A DNA stretch of 40,586 nucleotides, taken from contig CADCTB010000207.1 in assembly GCA_902805665.1 (NCBI GenBank), positions 1 to 40,586 on the forward strand. The letters run 5' to 3'. The notes under the pieces are model-generated. The model made no database searches, was not told the origin of the DNA, and worked only from the letters and a program-made list of their open reading frames with translations. Of this stretch, positions 7,440 to 16,500 are shown piece after piece. The stretch comes from an uncultured Acidimicrobiales bacterium. GTDB lineage: Bacteria > Actinomycetota > Acidimicrobiia > Acidimicrobiales > AC-14. Each line of letters opens with the position of its first letter. The stretch's first letter is position 1. The position numbers were made by a program, and so were the translations under genes.

Positions 7440-8690
7440 GTGCCCGAGCCCGCTGATCCTGAGGCGCTGCGCGTCGCCCTGCTCGCCTACCGGGGCAATC
7501 CCCACTCGGGCGGGCAGGGCGTCTACGCGCACTACCTCACCCGGGAACTGCTCGCGCTGGGCCATACGGTCGAGGTCTTCAGCGGGCCCCCGTACCCGCG
7601 GCTCGCTCCCGGCGTGCCGGTGGTGGAGGTGCCGAGCCTCGACCTGTACCGGCCGGAGGATCCGTTCCGGACCCCCGCCCTCGGGGAGTTCCGTGACCTC
7701 ATCGACGTGGCCGAGTTCGCCACCATGTGCGCGGCCGGCTTCCCCGAGCCCCTGACGTTCAGCCTGCGGGCCCGCCGCGCCCTGCGGACCCGGCGGGGCG
7801 ACTTCGACGTCGTCCACGACAACCAGTGTCTCGGCTACGGCATCCTGGGCATCGCCCGTGACGGGCTGCCGGTGGTGGGCACCATCCACCACCCGATCAC
7901 CGTCGACCGGGCCCTGGAGCTCAGCCACGCCGAGGGCTGGCGGCGGCAGATGAGCGTCCGCCGCTGGTACGGCTTCGTCCGCATGCAGAAGCGGGTGGCC
8001 CGGCGCATCCCCCGGGTGCTGACGGTGTCGGAGTCCTCCGCGGGCGACATCGCCGCTCAGATGGGTGTGCGTCGCGACCGGATGTCGGTGGTGCCGGTGG
8101 GAGTGGACACCGGGCTGTTCCGGCCGCTGCCGCACGTGGCCCGGGTGCCGGGCCGGTTGATGACCACCGCCAGCGCCGACGTCCCCCTCAAGGGCCTGGT
8201 CCCCCTGCTCGAGGCGCTGGCCAAGGTCCGCACCGAGCGCCACGCCGAGTTGGTGGTCGTCGGTCAACCGCGGGACGGCAGCCTGGTGCCCGCCACCATC
8301 GAGCGCCTGGGCCTCGAGGGCGCCGTCACCATCGCCGGCGTCGTCGACAACCTCCGCATGATCGAGCTCTACGCCGAGGCCGAGGTGGCGGTGGTGCCGT
8401 CCCTGTACGAGGGTTTCTCGCTGCCTGCGGTCGAGGCGATGGCCTGCGGGCTGCCCCTGGTGACGACCACCGGCGGGGCACTGCCGGAGGTGGTCGGAGC
8501 CGAAGGGGAGTGCGCCCTCCTGGTGCCGCCCAACGACCCGGGCGCCCTGGCCACCGCCATCGTCCGGGCCCTCGACGACGCCGACCTCCGGGCCCGCTTG
8601 GGCGCCGCGGGCCGCGAGCGGGTGCTCCAACGGTTCACGTGGCGGGCCACGGCCGAGGCCACGGTCGACGTCTACCGCCAGGTCATCTGA
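7440..8690 (+). CDS. Glycosyltransferase family 4 protein
   Basis: A 416-residue retaining GT-B glycosyltransferase using a nucleotide sugar. The N-terminal Rossmann half starts ALLAYRGNPHSGGQGVYAHY, with the GGQGVY loop that binds the donor phosphate. The C-terminal GT1/GT4 half has RLMTTASADVPLKGL, then VPSLYEGFSLPAVEAMACGLP, which contains the E-x7-E motif, and a terminal GRERVLQRFTWRATAE. The start is a GTG at 7440. The next gene begins 4 bp after its stop with a TTG, so the glycosyltransferase, a methyltransferase and a toroid-fold protein form one unit. The product may be a methylated glycan or glycolipid; the acceptor cannot be deduced. Confidence 0.9.
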   Translation: MPEPADPEALRVALLAYRGNPHSGGQGVYAHYLTRELLALGHTVEVFSGPPYPRLAPGVPVVEVPSLDLYRPEDPFRTPALGEFRDLIDVAEFATMCAAGFPEPLTFSLRARRALRTRRGDFDVVHDNQCLGYGILGIARDGLPVVGTIHHPITVDRALELSHAEGWRRQMSVRRWYGFVRMQKRVARRIPRVLTVSESSAGDIAAQMGVRRDRMSVVPVGVDTGLFRPLPHVARVPGRLMTTASADVPLKGLVPLLEALAKVRTERHAELVVVGQPRDGSLVPATIERLGLEGAVTIAGVVDNLRMIELYAEAEVAVVPSLYEGFSLPAVEAMACGLPLVTTTGGALPEVVGAEGECALLVPPNDPGALATAIVRALDDADLRARLGAAGRERVLQRFTWRATAEATVDVYRQVI

Positions 8691-8694
8691 GCTC

Positions 8695-9411
8695 TTGCTG
8701 ACCGTCGACTTCCGCCGGCTCGGGCTGCAGGCCGGCGACCGCCTCCTGGATCTGGGCTGCGGCGGCGGCCGTCATGCGTTCGAGGCGCACCGCCGGGGCG
8801 CCCACGCAGTGGCCTTCGACCGCGACGGCGGCGACACCAAGGACGCCGCCGCCATGCTGGCGGCCATGAGGCTGGCGGGCGAGGCGCCGGCCGATGCCCT
8901 GGGCACCGCGGTCAACGGTGACGCCCTCGCACTTCCGTTCGCGGACGGCGCCTTCGACCGGGTGATCGCCGCCGAGGTGCTCGAGCACGTGCCGGCGCAC
9001 GAGGTGGCCATCACCGAGCTGGCGAGGGTGCTCCGTCCGGGCGGGACCCTTGCCGTCACCGTCCCCCGCTGGTTCCCCGAGCGGGTGTGCTGGGCACTGG
9101 CCGACGAGTACCACGCGCCCGACGTGCCCGACGGGCACGTCCGCATCTACCGGCGCAGCGAGCTGGCCTGGCTCGTGACCGCGGCCGGCCTCCGGCCCAC
9201 CGGCTCCCACCACGCCCACGCCCTGCACACGCCCTACTGGTGGCTCAAGTGCGCCCTCGGCCTCGACCGGCCCGACCGCTGGCCGGTGCGCACGTACCAC
9301 CGGTTCCTGCTCTGGGACATCACCCGGAAGCCGGTGGTGACGCGGGCGCTCGACCGGGCCCTCAATCCCGTGCTGGGCAAGAGCCTGGTGCTCTACGCGA
9401 CCAAGCCATGA
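8695..9411 (+). CDS. Class I SAM-dependent methyltransferase
   Basis: A 238-residue methyltransferase. Motif I is LLDLGCGGGRHAFEAHRRG followed by VAFD; motif II/III is FDRVIAAEVLEHV, and the post-motif block is LARVLRPGGTLAVTVP, the Methyltransf_11 pattern. A C-terminal extension rich in His, Tyr and Trp (HHAHALHTPYWWLKCALG) probably shapes the acceptor site. The start is an unusual TTG at 8695, 4 bp after the glycosyltransferase stop, and there is no better in-frame start before motif I. Its stop overlaps the next start as ATGA. The genomic coupling suggests it methylates a sugar or lipid product of the upstream glycosyltransferase; this is inference. Confidence 0.88.
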   Translation: MLTVDFRRLGLQAGDRLLDLGCGGGRHAFEAHRRGAHAVAFDRDGGDTKDAAAMLAAMRLAGEAPADALGTAVNGDALALPFADGAFDRVIAAEVLEHVPAHEVAITELARVLRPGGTLAVTVPRWFPERVCWALADEYHAPDVPDGHVRIYRRSELAWLVTAAGLRPTGSHHAHALHTPYWWLKCALGLDRPDRWPVRTYHRFLLWDITRKPVVTRALDRALNPVLGKSLVLYATKP

Positions 9412-10400
9412 CGCCCCTCCTCGTCCAGACGGTCGACTCGATAGCCGCCGTCCAGCAGCGCGACGGCATGATCCCGTGGTTCGCGGGCGGACACGCCGAC
9501 CCGTGGAACCACGTGGAGGCGGCGATGGCCCTCGACGCCGGGGGGCGCCGAGCCGAGGCGGAGGCCGCCTACCACTGGCTGGTCGCCACCCAGCGGCCTG
9601 ACGGTGCCTGGCACCAGTACTACCGCGCCGGTGAGGTCGAGGAGACGACGCTCGACGCCAACGTGACCGCGTACGTCGCCACCGGCGTCTGGCACCACTT
9701 CCTCGCCACCCGCGACACCGGGTTCCTGCAGTCGATGTGGCCGGTCGTGGAGGCTGCGGTCGGCTTCGTGCTCGACCTCCAGACCCCCCGGGGCGAGGTC
9801 ATCTGGGCCCGCCACGCCGACGGAACGCCATGGTCGTTCGCCCTCCTCACCGCCTCGTGCAGCACCTTCGCCAGCCTCCATTCCGCGCTGGCCATCGGGG
9901 GCCACCTGGGACACGATCGGCCCGGTTGGGAAGCTGCAGTCGACCGGCTCGGACGGGTCATCGTCGAGGAGCCGGGCGCCTTCCTGCCCAAGGCCCGCTG
10001 GTCGATGGACTGGTACTACCCGGTCCTGAGCGGAGTGGTCACCGGCGACGCGGCCCGCGCCCGGCTGGCCGCCGGCTACACCCGGTTCGTGATGGACGGC
10101 CTGGGCGTGCGGTGCGTGGCCGACAAGGACTGGATCACTGCGGCTGAGACCGCGGAGTGCGCCATGGCGTACCTGGCCGCCGGCGAGCCTGGGACCGCCC
10201 ACCGGCTCCTCGAGTGGGCCGGGCACCTTCGCCATCAGGATGGCAGTTGGTTCACCGGGATGGTCCACCCCCAGCGCCACCACTTCCCGCCGGCCGAACG
10301 CAGCACCTACAGCGCGGCGGCGGTCACGCTGGCCACCACCGCCCTCACCGGGGCCGGGCCGCTCGTCCCCCTGCTCTCGGTCACCGTCGGGCGGCGCTGA
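9408..10400 (+). CDS. Alpha/alpha-toroid protein (prenyltransferase / six-hairpin glycosidase-like)
   Basis: A 330-residue protein with helical-hairpin repeats typical of alpha/alpha toroids. Turn motifs RDGMIPWFAGG, RPDGAWHQYY, TPRGEVIWAR and HQDGSWFTGM recur at roughly regular spacing, as in terpenoid-cyclase/prenyltransferase-like and six-hairpin glycoside hydrolase proteins. Acidic and aromatic residues (DPWNHVEAAM; RWSMDWYYPV; DKDWITAAETAECAMAY) look like a carbohydrate-type pocket. I cannot decide between a glycosidase-like and a prenyl-substrate function; no transmembrane segment or signal peptide is seen. The ATG overlaps the methyltransferase stop by 4 bp, which means translational coupling and a shared pathway. 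A hairpin at 10405 follows. Confidence 0.7.
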   Translation: MTPLLVQTVDSIAAVQQRDGMIPWFAGGHADPWNHVEAAMALDAGGRRAEAEAAYHWLVATQRPDGAWHQYYRAGEVEETTLDANVTAYVATGVWHHFLATRDTGFLQSMWPVVEAAVGFVLDLQTPRGEVIWARHADGTPWSFALLTASCSTFASLHSALAIGGHLGHDRPGWEAAVDRLGRVIVEEPGAFLPKARWSMDWYYPVLSGVVTGDAARARLAAGYTRFVMDGLGVRCVADKDWITAAETAECAMAYLAAGEPGTAHRLLEWAGHLRHQDGSWFTGMVHPQRHHFPPAERSTYSAAAVTLATTALTGAGPLVPLLSVTVGRR

Positions 10401-10404
10401 AAAA

Positions 10405-10426
10405 ACGGGCGCCGGAAGACGCCCGT
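10405..10426 (-). terminator. Rho-independent-type hairpin; U tract only on the minus strand
   Basis: ACGGGCG - 8 nt - CGCCCGT is a perfect 7-bp stem. A run of six A lies directly 5' of it on the plus strand, so on the minus strand the stem is followed by TTTTTT, the textbook terminator. On the plus strand the stem closes the toroid operon but no U tract follows. It may shield the operon from antisense transcription, or start the structured leader of the peptidase gene. Confidence 0.55.
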
Positions 10427-10528
10427 ATCAGCCAGCCGCCGGGCGACTCCTCTAGATGGTGGCGGCGGACGCCATCTGCCCTCGGCAGCCGCTTCGGCGC
10501 CGACGGGTCTTCTGAGAGGAGTCTGGCC
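10427..10528 (+). promoter_or_regulatory. Structured 5' leader of the C1 peptidase gene
   Basis: This 102-bp stretch has no ORF but can fold into successive helices. AGATGG (10454-10459) pairs with CCATCT (10472-10477). A larger nested stem, TCGGC-A-GCCG with CGGC-GCCGA, spans 10482-10503 with loop CTT. An alternative pairing of GCCGCC with GGCGGC is possible. GAGAGGAG (about 10514-10521) then serves the ATG at 10529. I do not recognise a known riboswitch class. A leader-based control of the peptidase is inference. Confidence 0.4.
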
Positions 10529-11347
10529 ATGGACACCATCGAGAAGTCGGCGCCTGCTGTCGACGTGAACAAGTTCATCTGCAACGTCGTCCCGTCCAAG
10601 GACACCGACCGCGACTGGCGGTTCGAGGACTTCATCGAGTCCGGTGCGCTCGAGGCGCCGGTGGCGGCACCCGCGTCGGTGGACCTGCGCGCCCCTTGGT
10701 GGACGATCAACGACCAGGAGACCACCGGCTCCTGCGTCGGCTGGGCCACCGCCGACGGGGTCGTGCGCTACCACATGGTCAGGGCCCGAAAGATCATCGA
10801 GCGGCAGCTGCTGTCGGCCCGCCACATATGGATGGCGTCGAAGGAGACCGACGAGTTCGACGCCCGGCCCGGGACGTTCATCGAAGCCGCCGGCACATCC
10901 CTGAAGGCCGCTCTCGACGTCACGCGCAAGCACGGCACGGCTCTCGCCACCCAGCTCCCCTTCCACATCTCCACCAACATGTACCTCGGCAACGAGAACG
11001 CCTTCTACGCCAGCTGCGCCCAGCGGAAGATCGCCTCGTACGTCAACATGGAGAAGAACACCACGCAGTGGAAGAACTGGCTGGCCACCCGTGGACCGAT
11101 CCTCGTCGCCCTCAAGGTCGACGCCTCCTGGCTCGGCGCCGCCGCCACCGGCGGCAACATCGACAACTTCCAGCCCGCCACGGTGAAGGGCGGCCACGCG
11201 GTCGCCCTCGTCGGGTACAGGCCCGACGGCCGGTTCATCGTCCGCAACAGCTGGGGCACCGGCTGGGGCGACAAGGGCTTCGGCTACGTCAGCCCGGCGT
11301 ACATCGCCGACGCCTTCTTCAACGAGTCCTACGGCGTCACCCTCTGA
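10529..11347 (+). CDS. Papain-like cysteine peptidase (family C1)
   Basis: A 272-residue protein with the papain fold. The oxyanion Gln is Q63 and the nucleophile C69 sits in TTGSCVGWAT. The catalytic His is H223 in KGGHAVALVGY, and Asn N240 lies in RNSWGTGWGDKGFGYV, one of the clearest C1 signatures. There is no signal peptide, and only about 50 residues precede the mature-like start (VDLRAPWWTINDQ), so a classical inhibitory propeptide is missing and the enzyme probably works in the cytosol. The ATG at 10529 follows GAGAGGAG. A long structured leader precedes it and an 11-bp hairpin follows. Bacterial C1 peptidases are rare as lone genes; here it lies about 2 kb from two small paralogous peptides that could be substrates, which is speculation. 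Confidence 0.88.
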   Translation: MDTIEKSAPAVDVNKFICNVVPSKDTDRDWRFEDFIESGALEAPVAAPASVDLRAPWWTINDQETTGSCVGWATADGVVRYHMVRARKIIERQLLSARHIWMASKETDEFDARPGTFIEAAGTSLKAALDVTRKHGTALATQLPFHISTNMYLGNENAFYASCAQRKIASYVNMEKNTTQWKNWLATRGPILVALKVDASWLGAAATGGNIDNFQPATVKGGHAVALVGYRPDGRFIVRNSWGTGWGDKGFGYVSPAYIADAFFNESYGVTL

Positions 11348-11361
11348 TACCGGGACACGGC

Positions 11362-11389
11362 CGGGGTCGCGCCTCCGGGCGCGACCCCG
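11362..11389 (+). terminator. Hairpin terminator after the C1 peptidase
   Basis: CGGGGTCGCGC - 6 nt - GCGCGACCCCG is a perfect 11-bp stem 15 bp after the peptidase stop. It lacks a U tract, but stem strength and position support termination. It separates the peptidase from the MBL gene that starts at 11441. Confidence 0.65.
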
Positions 11390-11440
11390 CCTCGTCCACC
11401 CGCCGCAGGATCATGTCTCGGACGTGTAGGAGAATCCGGC

Positions 11441-12271
11441 ATGCGCGTCGTGTTCTGCGGGGTACGGGGGTCGACGTCTGCGCCGGGCATCGAGTTCGTC
11501 CGCTACGGCGGCCACACGTCTTGCGTCGCCCTGGCCCATGACTCCGAGGCCCCCACCCTCGTGCTCGACGCGGGCACCGGACTCCGCAACCTCTCCAGGC
11601 ACCTCCACGGCAAGCCGTTCCGGGGCACCATCCTGCTCGGGCACCTGCACTGGGACCATACCGATGGGCTCCCGTTCTTCGAGGCCGGCAATGACCCAGC
11701 CAGCGACGTCACCGTCGTCATGCCGGCCCAGGGCGGCCCCGAGCAGGTGCTCGAGCGAGTGTTCTGCCCTCCCCACTTTCCCGTGACCCTGGACCAACTG
11801 GGTGGGCGCTGGCAGGTCACGTCACACGAGCCCGGCAACTCCGAGCTGGAGGGCTTCTCCGTGGTCGCGGCCGAGATCCCCCACAAGGGAGGTCGCACGT
11901 TCGGCTACCGGGTCACTGACGGCGGAGGCACTCTGGCCTACCTGTCCGACCACAGCCCCATCGCCGCGGGCGACGGTCCGGACGGCCTGGGCGCCTACCA
12001 CGAGAGCGCGCTGACCCTCGCCCGCGACGTCGACGTGCTGATCCACGACGCTCAGCACACGGCCGCAGAGTTCGGCTCCCGGCGCTTTCTCGGCCATGCC
12101 GCCGTCGAGTACGCCGTCGGGCTGGCGAATGCGGCCGGCGCCCGCACGCTCGTGCTCTTCCACCACGACCCGTGCCGAACCGACGACGAGATCGACGCCC
12201 TCGTGGCGGCCTACGCAGGCGGCAACGTCGAGGTGATCGGCGCCGCCGAGGGCCTCACGATGGACCTCTGA
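11441..12271 (+). CDS. MBL-fold metallo-hydrolase, GST/GSIP type (possible cyclic-nucleotide phosphodiesterase)
   Basis: A 276-residue metallo-beta-lactamase-fold hydrolase. The N terminus MRVVFCGVRGSTSAPG followed by FVRYGGHTSCVAL matches the family whose members start with VRGS-x-P and YGGNTSC and is related to class II cAMP phosphodiesterases and PhnP. The dinuclear metal motif is HLHWDH at about residues 68-73. Further ligands are probably D in YLSDHSP and H in LFHHDP, with another His in AEIPHKGG. The start ATG at 11441 has TAGGAGA 8-13 bp upstream. Its 3' end overlaps the convergent cyclic-nucleotide-binding gene by 17 bp. The setting next to a cyclase and a cNMP reader makes cyclic-nucleotide hydrolysis plausible, but fold alone does not prove the substrate. 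Confidence 0.83.
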   Translation: MRVVFCGVRGSTSAPGIEFVRYGGHTSCVALAHDSEAPTLVLDAGTGLRNLSRHLHGKPFRGTILLGHLHWDHTDGLPFFEAGNDPASDVTVVMPAQGGPEQVLERVFCPPHFPVTLDQLGGRWQVTSHEPGNSELEGFSVVAAEIPHKGGRTFGYRVTDGGGTLAYLSDHSPIAAGDGPDGLGAYHESALTLARDVDVLIHDAQHTAAEFGSRRFLGHAAVEYAVGLANAAGARTLVLFHHDPCRTDDEIDALVAAYAGGNVEVIGAAEGLTMDL

Positions 12272-13259
12272 CGTCCTCACGACGGTGGCCCCGGCTCAGC
12301 TCGGCGAGAGCGGTGACGTCGATCTGGTCGGCCGATGCAACCGCCACCTTGGCCGGAGTCACGGCCCGGAGCGTGGCCGTCCGTGTCCCGCCCTCCAGCA
12401 GTGCCCGCTCGCCGAGGATCGCCCCGGGCCCTACCTCTGCGAGCTTCTCGCCGTCGACCTCCACGTCGAGCACGCCGTCCAGGAGCAGGAAGAGCGAGTC
12501 ACCGGCCTCGCCTTGTTCGACCAGCGTGCGCCCGGGAGCGACCGTGCGCACCCGCGGCTTCACCCCCGGCTGCATGATGCGAGCCGACAGCTCCCGCTCC
12601 AGCGCGGTCTCCGCAACCGTGACGAGCGCGGGCGAGTCCTCGTCGCCCCACGGCGAGTAGTGCCCGAACGCGGTTCGGTACCACCCCTTGAAGTCGATCA
12701 TGCCGGTCTTGGCGGCCAGCGCCCCGGTGTGGTCGTAGATCCAGTGCCGGGGGAAGGGGCTGGCGCCTGCCAGCTCCCAGTCCGACGTCCCGTCGGCCCT
12801 GATGATCAGCGCGAGCGTGGACCAGGCCAACGGCGCCGCCACCTGGACGAAGGGTGGTCGCCGGACCGTCCTCGGGGCGGGCACTCCTGTCCGCCCGCCG
12901 GCGGTCTGAACGAAACGGACGGCGGTGGGGGACACGTCCGGCTCGGGGGTCAGGTCGGGGAAGGCCACGGCGGGGAACACCATGGCCGTGGGCCCTATGC
13001 GCACCGTCGTCGAGCCGATGCGCCCACCGCCTGCGTGCCCCCAAGAGACCACCTTCCCGTCCTGGACCTCGATCCATGCCCGCAGCTCGTTGGCGAACCG
13101 GAACCGGTCGCCCTCGCGCAATGCGTCGAGGTCCTCGAGGACGTCCGGCGGCGGGGGGTCGTAATGGGCGACCCCCATGTCGAACGGAAGCCGCGTCATC
13201 CCTTGCACCGCCTCCGACGGAATCCACGACAACGACGTGACCGACGACTCGATGCGCAC
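12255..13259 (-). CDS. Cyclic-nucleotide-binding domain protein with novel N-terminal region
   Basis: A 334-residue protein. Residues about 235-315 form a cNMP-binding (CRP/PKA-R type) domain: VRTVAPGRTLVEQGEAGDSL, then FLLLDGVLDVEVDG, then the phosphate-binding cassette GERALLEGGTRTATLRA. The cassette keeps G283-E284 (ribose) and R293-T-A-T (cyclic phosphate), so it should bind ligand. No helix-turn-helix follows, so it is not a CRP-type regulator. The N-terminal ~230 residues (with WIEVQDGKVVSWGHAGGG and FPRHWIYDHTGALAAKTG) belong to no family I recognise; they may be the effector part. It starts at GTG 13259 after AAGGAG and lies 35 bp downstream of the 76-aa peptide gene. It is the last gene of the cyclase operon. 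Confidence 0.82.
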   Translation of the reverse strand: MRIESSVTSLSWIPSEAVQGMTRLPFDMGVAHYDPPPPDVLEDLDALREGDRFRFANELRAWIEVQDGKVVSWGHAGGGRIGSTTVRIGPTAMVFPAVAFPDLTPEPDVSPTAVRFVQTAGGRTGVPAPRTVRRPPFVQVAAPLAWSTLALIIRADGTSDWELAGASPFPRHWIYDHTGALAAKTGMIDFKGWYRTAFGHYSPWGDEDSPALVTVAETALERELSARIMQPGVKPRVRTVAPGRTLVEQGEAGDSLFLLLDGVLDVEVDGEKLAEVGPGAILGERALLEGGTRTATLRAVTPAKVAVASADQIDVTALAELSRGHRREDVRGPS

Positions 13260-13294
13260 GGAAGCTCCTTCCAGACCGTCGTCCCCGCCGCAGG

Positions 13295-13525
13295 CTAGAA
13301 GAGGAGTCCCCCGTCGTCGCCCACGACGGCCTGCAACTCGGCGCCGACGGTTCCCAGGAGCCGGAGCTCGTCATACGACAGCTCGGCCAGGACGTTCACG
13401 AAGTTGTACGGCACCCCTTCGAGGGCTCGACTCTGGAGCGTCCCCATCGGGTCGAGAACGAAGGCCTTGCAGAACTCCGGGTACTTCAGCATCTCCATGA
13501 GACTCGTGAGGCCCTCATTCGCCAC
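13295..13525 (-). CDS. Small protein 1 (76 aa), paralogue of the protein at 17549-17806
   Basis: A 76-residue protein starting at GTG 13525 with AAAGGAG 7 bp upstream. It opens MANEGLTSLMEMLKYPEF, continues KAFVLDPMGTLQSRALEGVP, then VLAELSYDELRLLG, and ends GDDGGLLF. The AFVxDP-x-x-TL core, the LAExS-x-x-EL helix and the terminal LLF are shared with the small protein encoded 4 kb upstream in the same direction. No signal peptide or membrane helix is present. The F-x-x-DP-x-x-x-L pattern faintly recalls LigA-like and Nif11-like leader segments of RiPP precursors, but I cannot assign it to either. It sits between the cyclase-AAA gene (49 bp away) and the cNMP-binding gene (35 bp away), so it is made together with both. 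Function unknown. Confidence 0.8.
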   Translation of the reverse strand: MANEGLTSLMEMLKYPEFCKAFVLDPMGTLQSRALEGVPYNFVNVLAELSYDELRLLGTVGAELQAVVGDDGGLLF

Positions 13526-13574
13526 GTGTGCTCTCCTTTCGGTCGCCCTTGCTGTCGTTTGGTCGGGGGAGATC

Positions 13575-16500
13575 TCATGGCGCCGCCGCGGACGAGAGCG
13601 TCCCCAGCTGCGCTCGCGCCGCCCGCGCCGCCGGCATGTTGCCCTTTCGTTCGTGCAGGCGCAAGGCCTCTCCGGCCGCTCGGACGGCTTCCTCGAACTG
13701 GTTCTGGGACCGAAGGATCTCGGCGAGGTCCATCAGCGCATCGGCCTGCAGCTGCAGGCAATCCGTACCGGCCGCCAACTGCACCGCCTCCTCGGCCAGG
13801 GCCCGGGCCTCTGCGACAGACCCGCGCACGCACAACGTCCGGGCCTTGACACCCCGCCCGACGACCTGGGAGTAGACGTCCTGGCTGTCCGCCGTCTCGA
13901 TGGTCATCCGGGCGAACTCTTCCGCCTCCTCATAGCGCTCCTGAGCGAACATGGACCGGGCGAGGAATGCCGTCACCGTGGTGAGCCAGCTGCTCTCGCC
14001 CATCTGGCGGAGTGCCTCGTACCCCGGGCGCAGCTCCCGCTCGGCGGCCACCGGATCACCTGCGGTCAGCTCCACCCAGCCGCCGAACTGCGCGGCCGGG
14101 CCGGCGATCCAGAACTGGAGCCCGAGGTCCGCGAAGGCCTCCTTGGCGGCCCCGAGGGTCATCCGTGCCGCATCGACGTCGTCAGCCATGGCTTCGAGTG
14201 CGGCCCTGATCAGCAGGACCGTGCCCTCCACCTTCCGGTCGCCCTCGGCCCGGTCGAGGATCTCCTGGCACTGCCGGATACCCTCCGGCACCGGCGTCGG
14301 GCCTGCGAAGAGCGGAAGGGGCAGCCAGGACAGGCTCTCGAGCTCCTGGCGTCGATCGCCGGCGAGACGGGCGTAGTGCGCGGAGCGGTCCATCGCCTCG
14401 CCGGTGGCGGCGTAGCGGCAGGCGCTGAGCTCTATCAGGCTCAGCAGCCGCCAGCTGTGGGCCAGACCGAGGTGGTCGTCGAGCTCCTCGAAGACCGGGA
14501 TGGCCCGCTCGACCTCGCGCCTAGCCGCCTCGACCCACCCTTCGGGCTGGGTGAAAAGTCGCTGTGTCGTCTGCACGAGGACAACGTGGGCCAGCACGGC
14601 GCGCTCCCCCCGTTCGGTGGCCTCAGCGAGCGCCTGATCGAGCGTGGCCCCCGCCCGCTCCAGGTCTCCCGTCATCATCAGCGCCTCGCTGAGGGTCGGA
14701 AGCTCGGCCAGCCGAATCGGATCGTCGGGGCCGAGGAGGTTTACGGCCCTGGAGAGCAGGTTTGCAGCGGCAACCATGTCCCCCCGTGAGAAGGCCTTGC
14801 GGCCGGCGCGGGCCAGGTATCCGCCGGCGCGATCGGCGAGCCGTCGACTGTGCTGGTCGTGGGGGTGCAGCTCGGCGCCCAGCTGGTGCGCCCGCTCGAG
14901 GTGGTACCCGAGGACCTCCTCGCTCTCGCCGGCCCGCTCGGTCTGGGGCGTTCGCTCCAGCCAGTCGGCGAACTGTTCGTGAAGACGGGCCCGGGCCTCC
15001 TTCGACATCGAGTTGTACGTCGCCTCCCGGACGAGCGCATGCTCGAAGGCCAGGCCCTCCTCGCCGGTGGTGGCCGTGCGGAGGAATCCCTTGGCGATCA
15101 GGCGGTCGAGCGCTTCCCGCAACTGCTGTTCGTTGTCCGCCGCGCCGAGCGGCAGGAGCGGTCGGCGGTCGAACTCGGTGCCCATGACCGCAGCCACGTC
15201 GATCACCTGACGGTCACCGGTCTCGAGCGCATCCACCCGACTGACAAGCAGGGACTGAAGGGTCAGCGGCAACGTCACGTCCTGCAGCGGCACCGACGGC
15301 ACCCAGCCTGCCGTGGTGCGCCGTATGAGGCGGTCGTCGATGAGCATGGACACCATCTCCTGCAGGTAGAGAGGGTTCCCCTGCGCCGCCTCGATGAGGC
15401 GATTCCACGCCCGCTCCGGCGCGGTGTCCGACTCCAGCAGGATGCCGACCAGGGCGGCGCTGTCGGCTTGCGACAACGGTGACAGGTCGATCCGCGAGAC
15501 GATGCCGCTCTCTCCCCAGTCTGGATTGGCCTCGGAGAACTCGGGACGGGCGGTGCAGCAGAGCAGTATCGGTGCGTCTCGCGTCCACTCCGCGATGTAG
15601 CCGAGCAGCTCCAGGAACGTGGGCTGGGCCCAGTGGATGTCTTCGAAGACGGCGACGAGCGGCCGCCGGCGGGCAACGGCTTCCAGCGCCCGTCGCACGC
15701 CCCAGAACAACACCTCAGGGCCGACGGTGGTCTGGGTGAGCCCGAGGAGGTGGCCGAGGTCCTCCACGATGGCGTCGGCGTCAGCCTCTCCCGCAACGAC
15801 TGCGGCCAGCTTGTCTCGGGCATCGGGCAGGGCATCCTCCGCGGTGATGCCGGCGGTTTGGCGAATGACCTCGCCAAGAGGCCAGAACGTGATTCCCTCG
15901 CCGTAGGAGGGGCAATGTCCTTGGACGACGGTGGCTTCCCCCTGCACCGTCCGCACGAACTCGGTGACGAGACGGGACTTCCCCACGCCGGCGACCCCCG
16001 TCACCAGGACCATCTGACACGAGCGGGAGGTGACCGCGCGCCCGAAGGCGGCGACCATCGTCGAGTATTCGTCCTGCCGCCCGACAAGGGGCGTGTCCAT
16101 CCGCCGGGTGGCCGCCGCGTGAGCCGCCCGCATGCCCAGCAGGCGGAAGACTTCGATCGGCTGCTCCTTGCCCTTGAGGACGATGGGCCCCAGCAGCTCG
16201 CTCTCTACTGCGCCCTCGATCAGGCGATGCGTCGACGGGCCCAGCAGGATCTCCCGCGGCCCGGCCGCCTGTTGAAGCCTTGCTGCGACGTTGACGGCGT
16301 CGCCGAGGAGAAGGACGCCGCCCCGACCCCTGCTCTCGTCCGTCGCCACCTCACCGGTGTTGATGCCCGTGTGGACTTCGAGGGTGATCCCCCACTCGCG
16401 CTCCAACTCGGAGTTGAGTACGTCCAGCGCGTCGCGCATGCCGGTGGCCGCCCGTACGGCCCGCAGGGCGTCGTCCTCGTGCATTCGGGGGATGCCGAAC

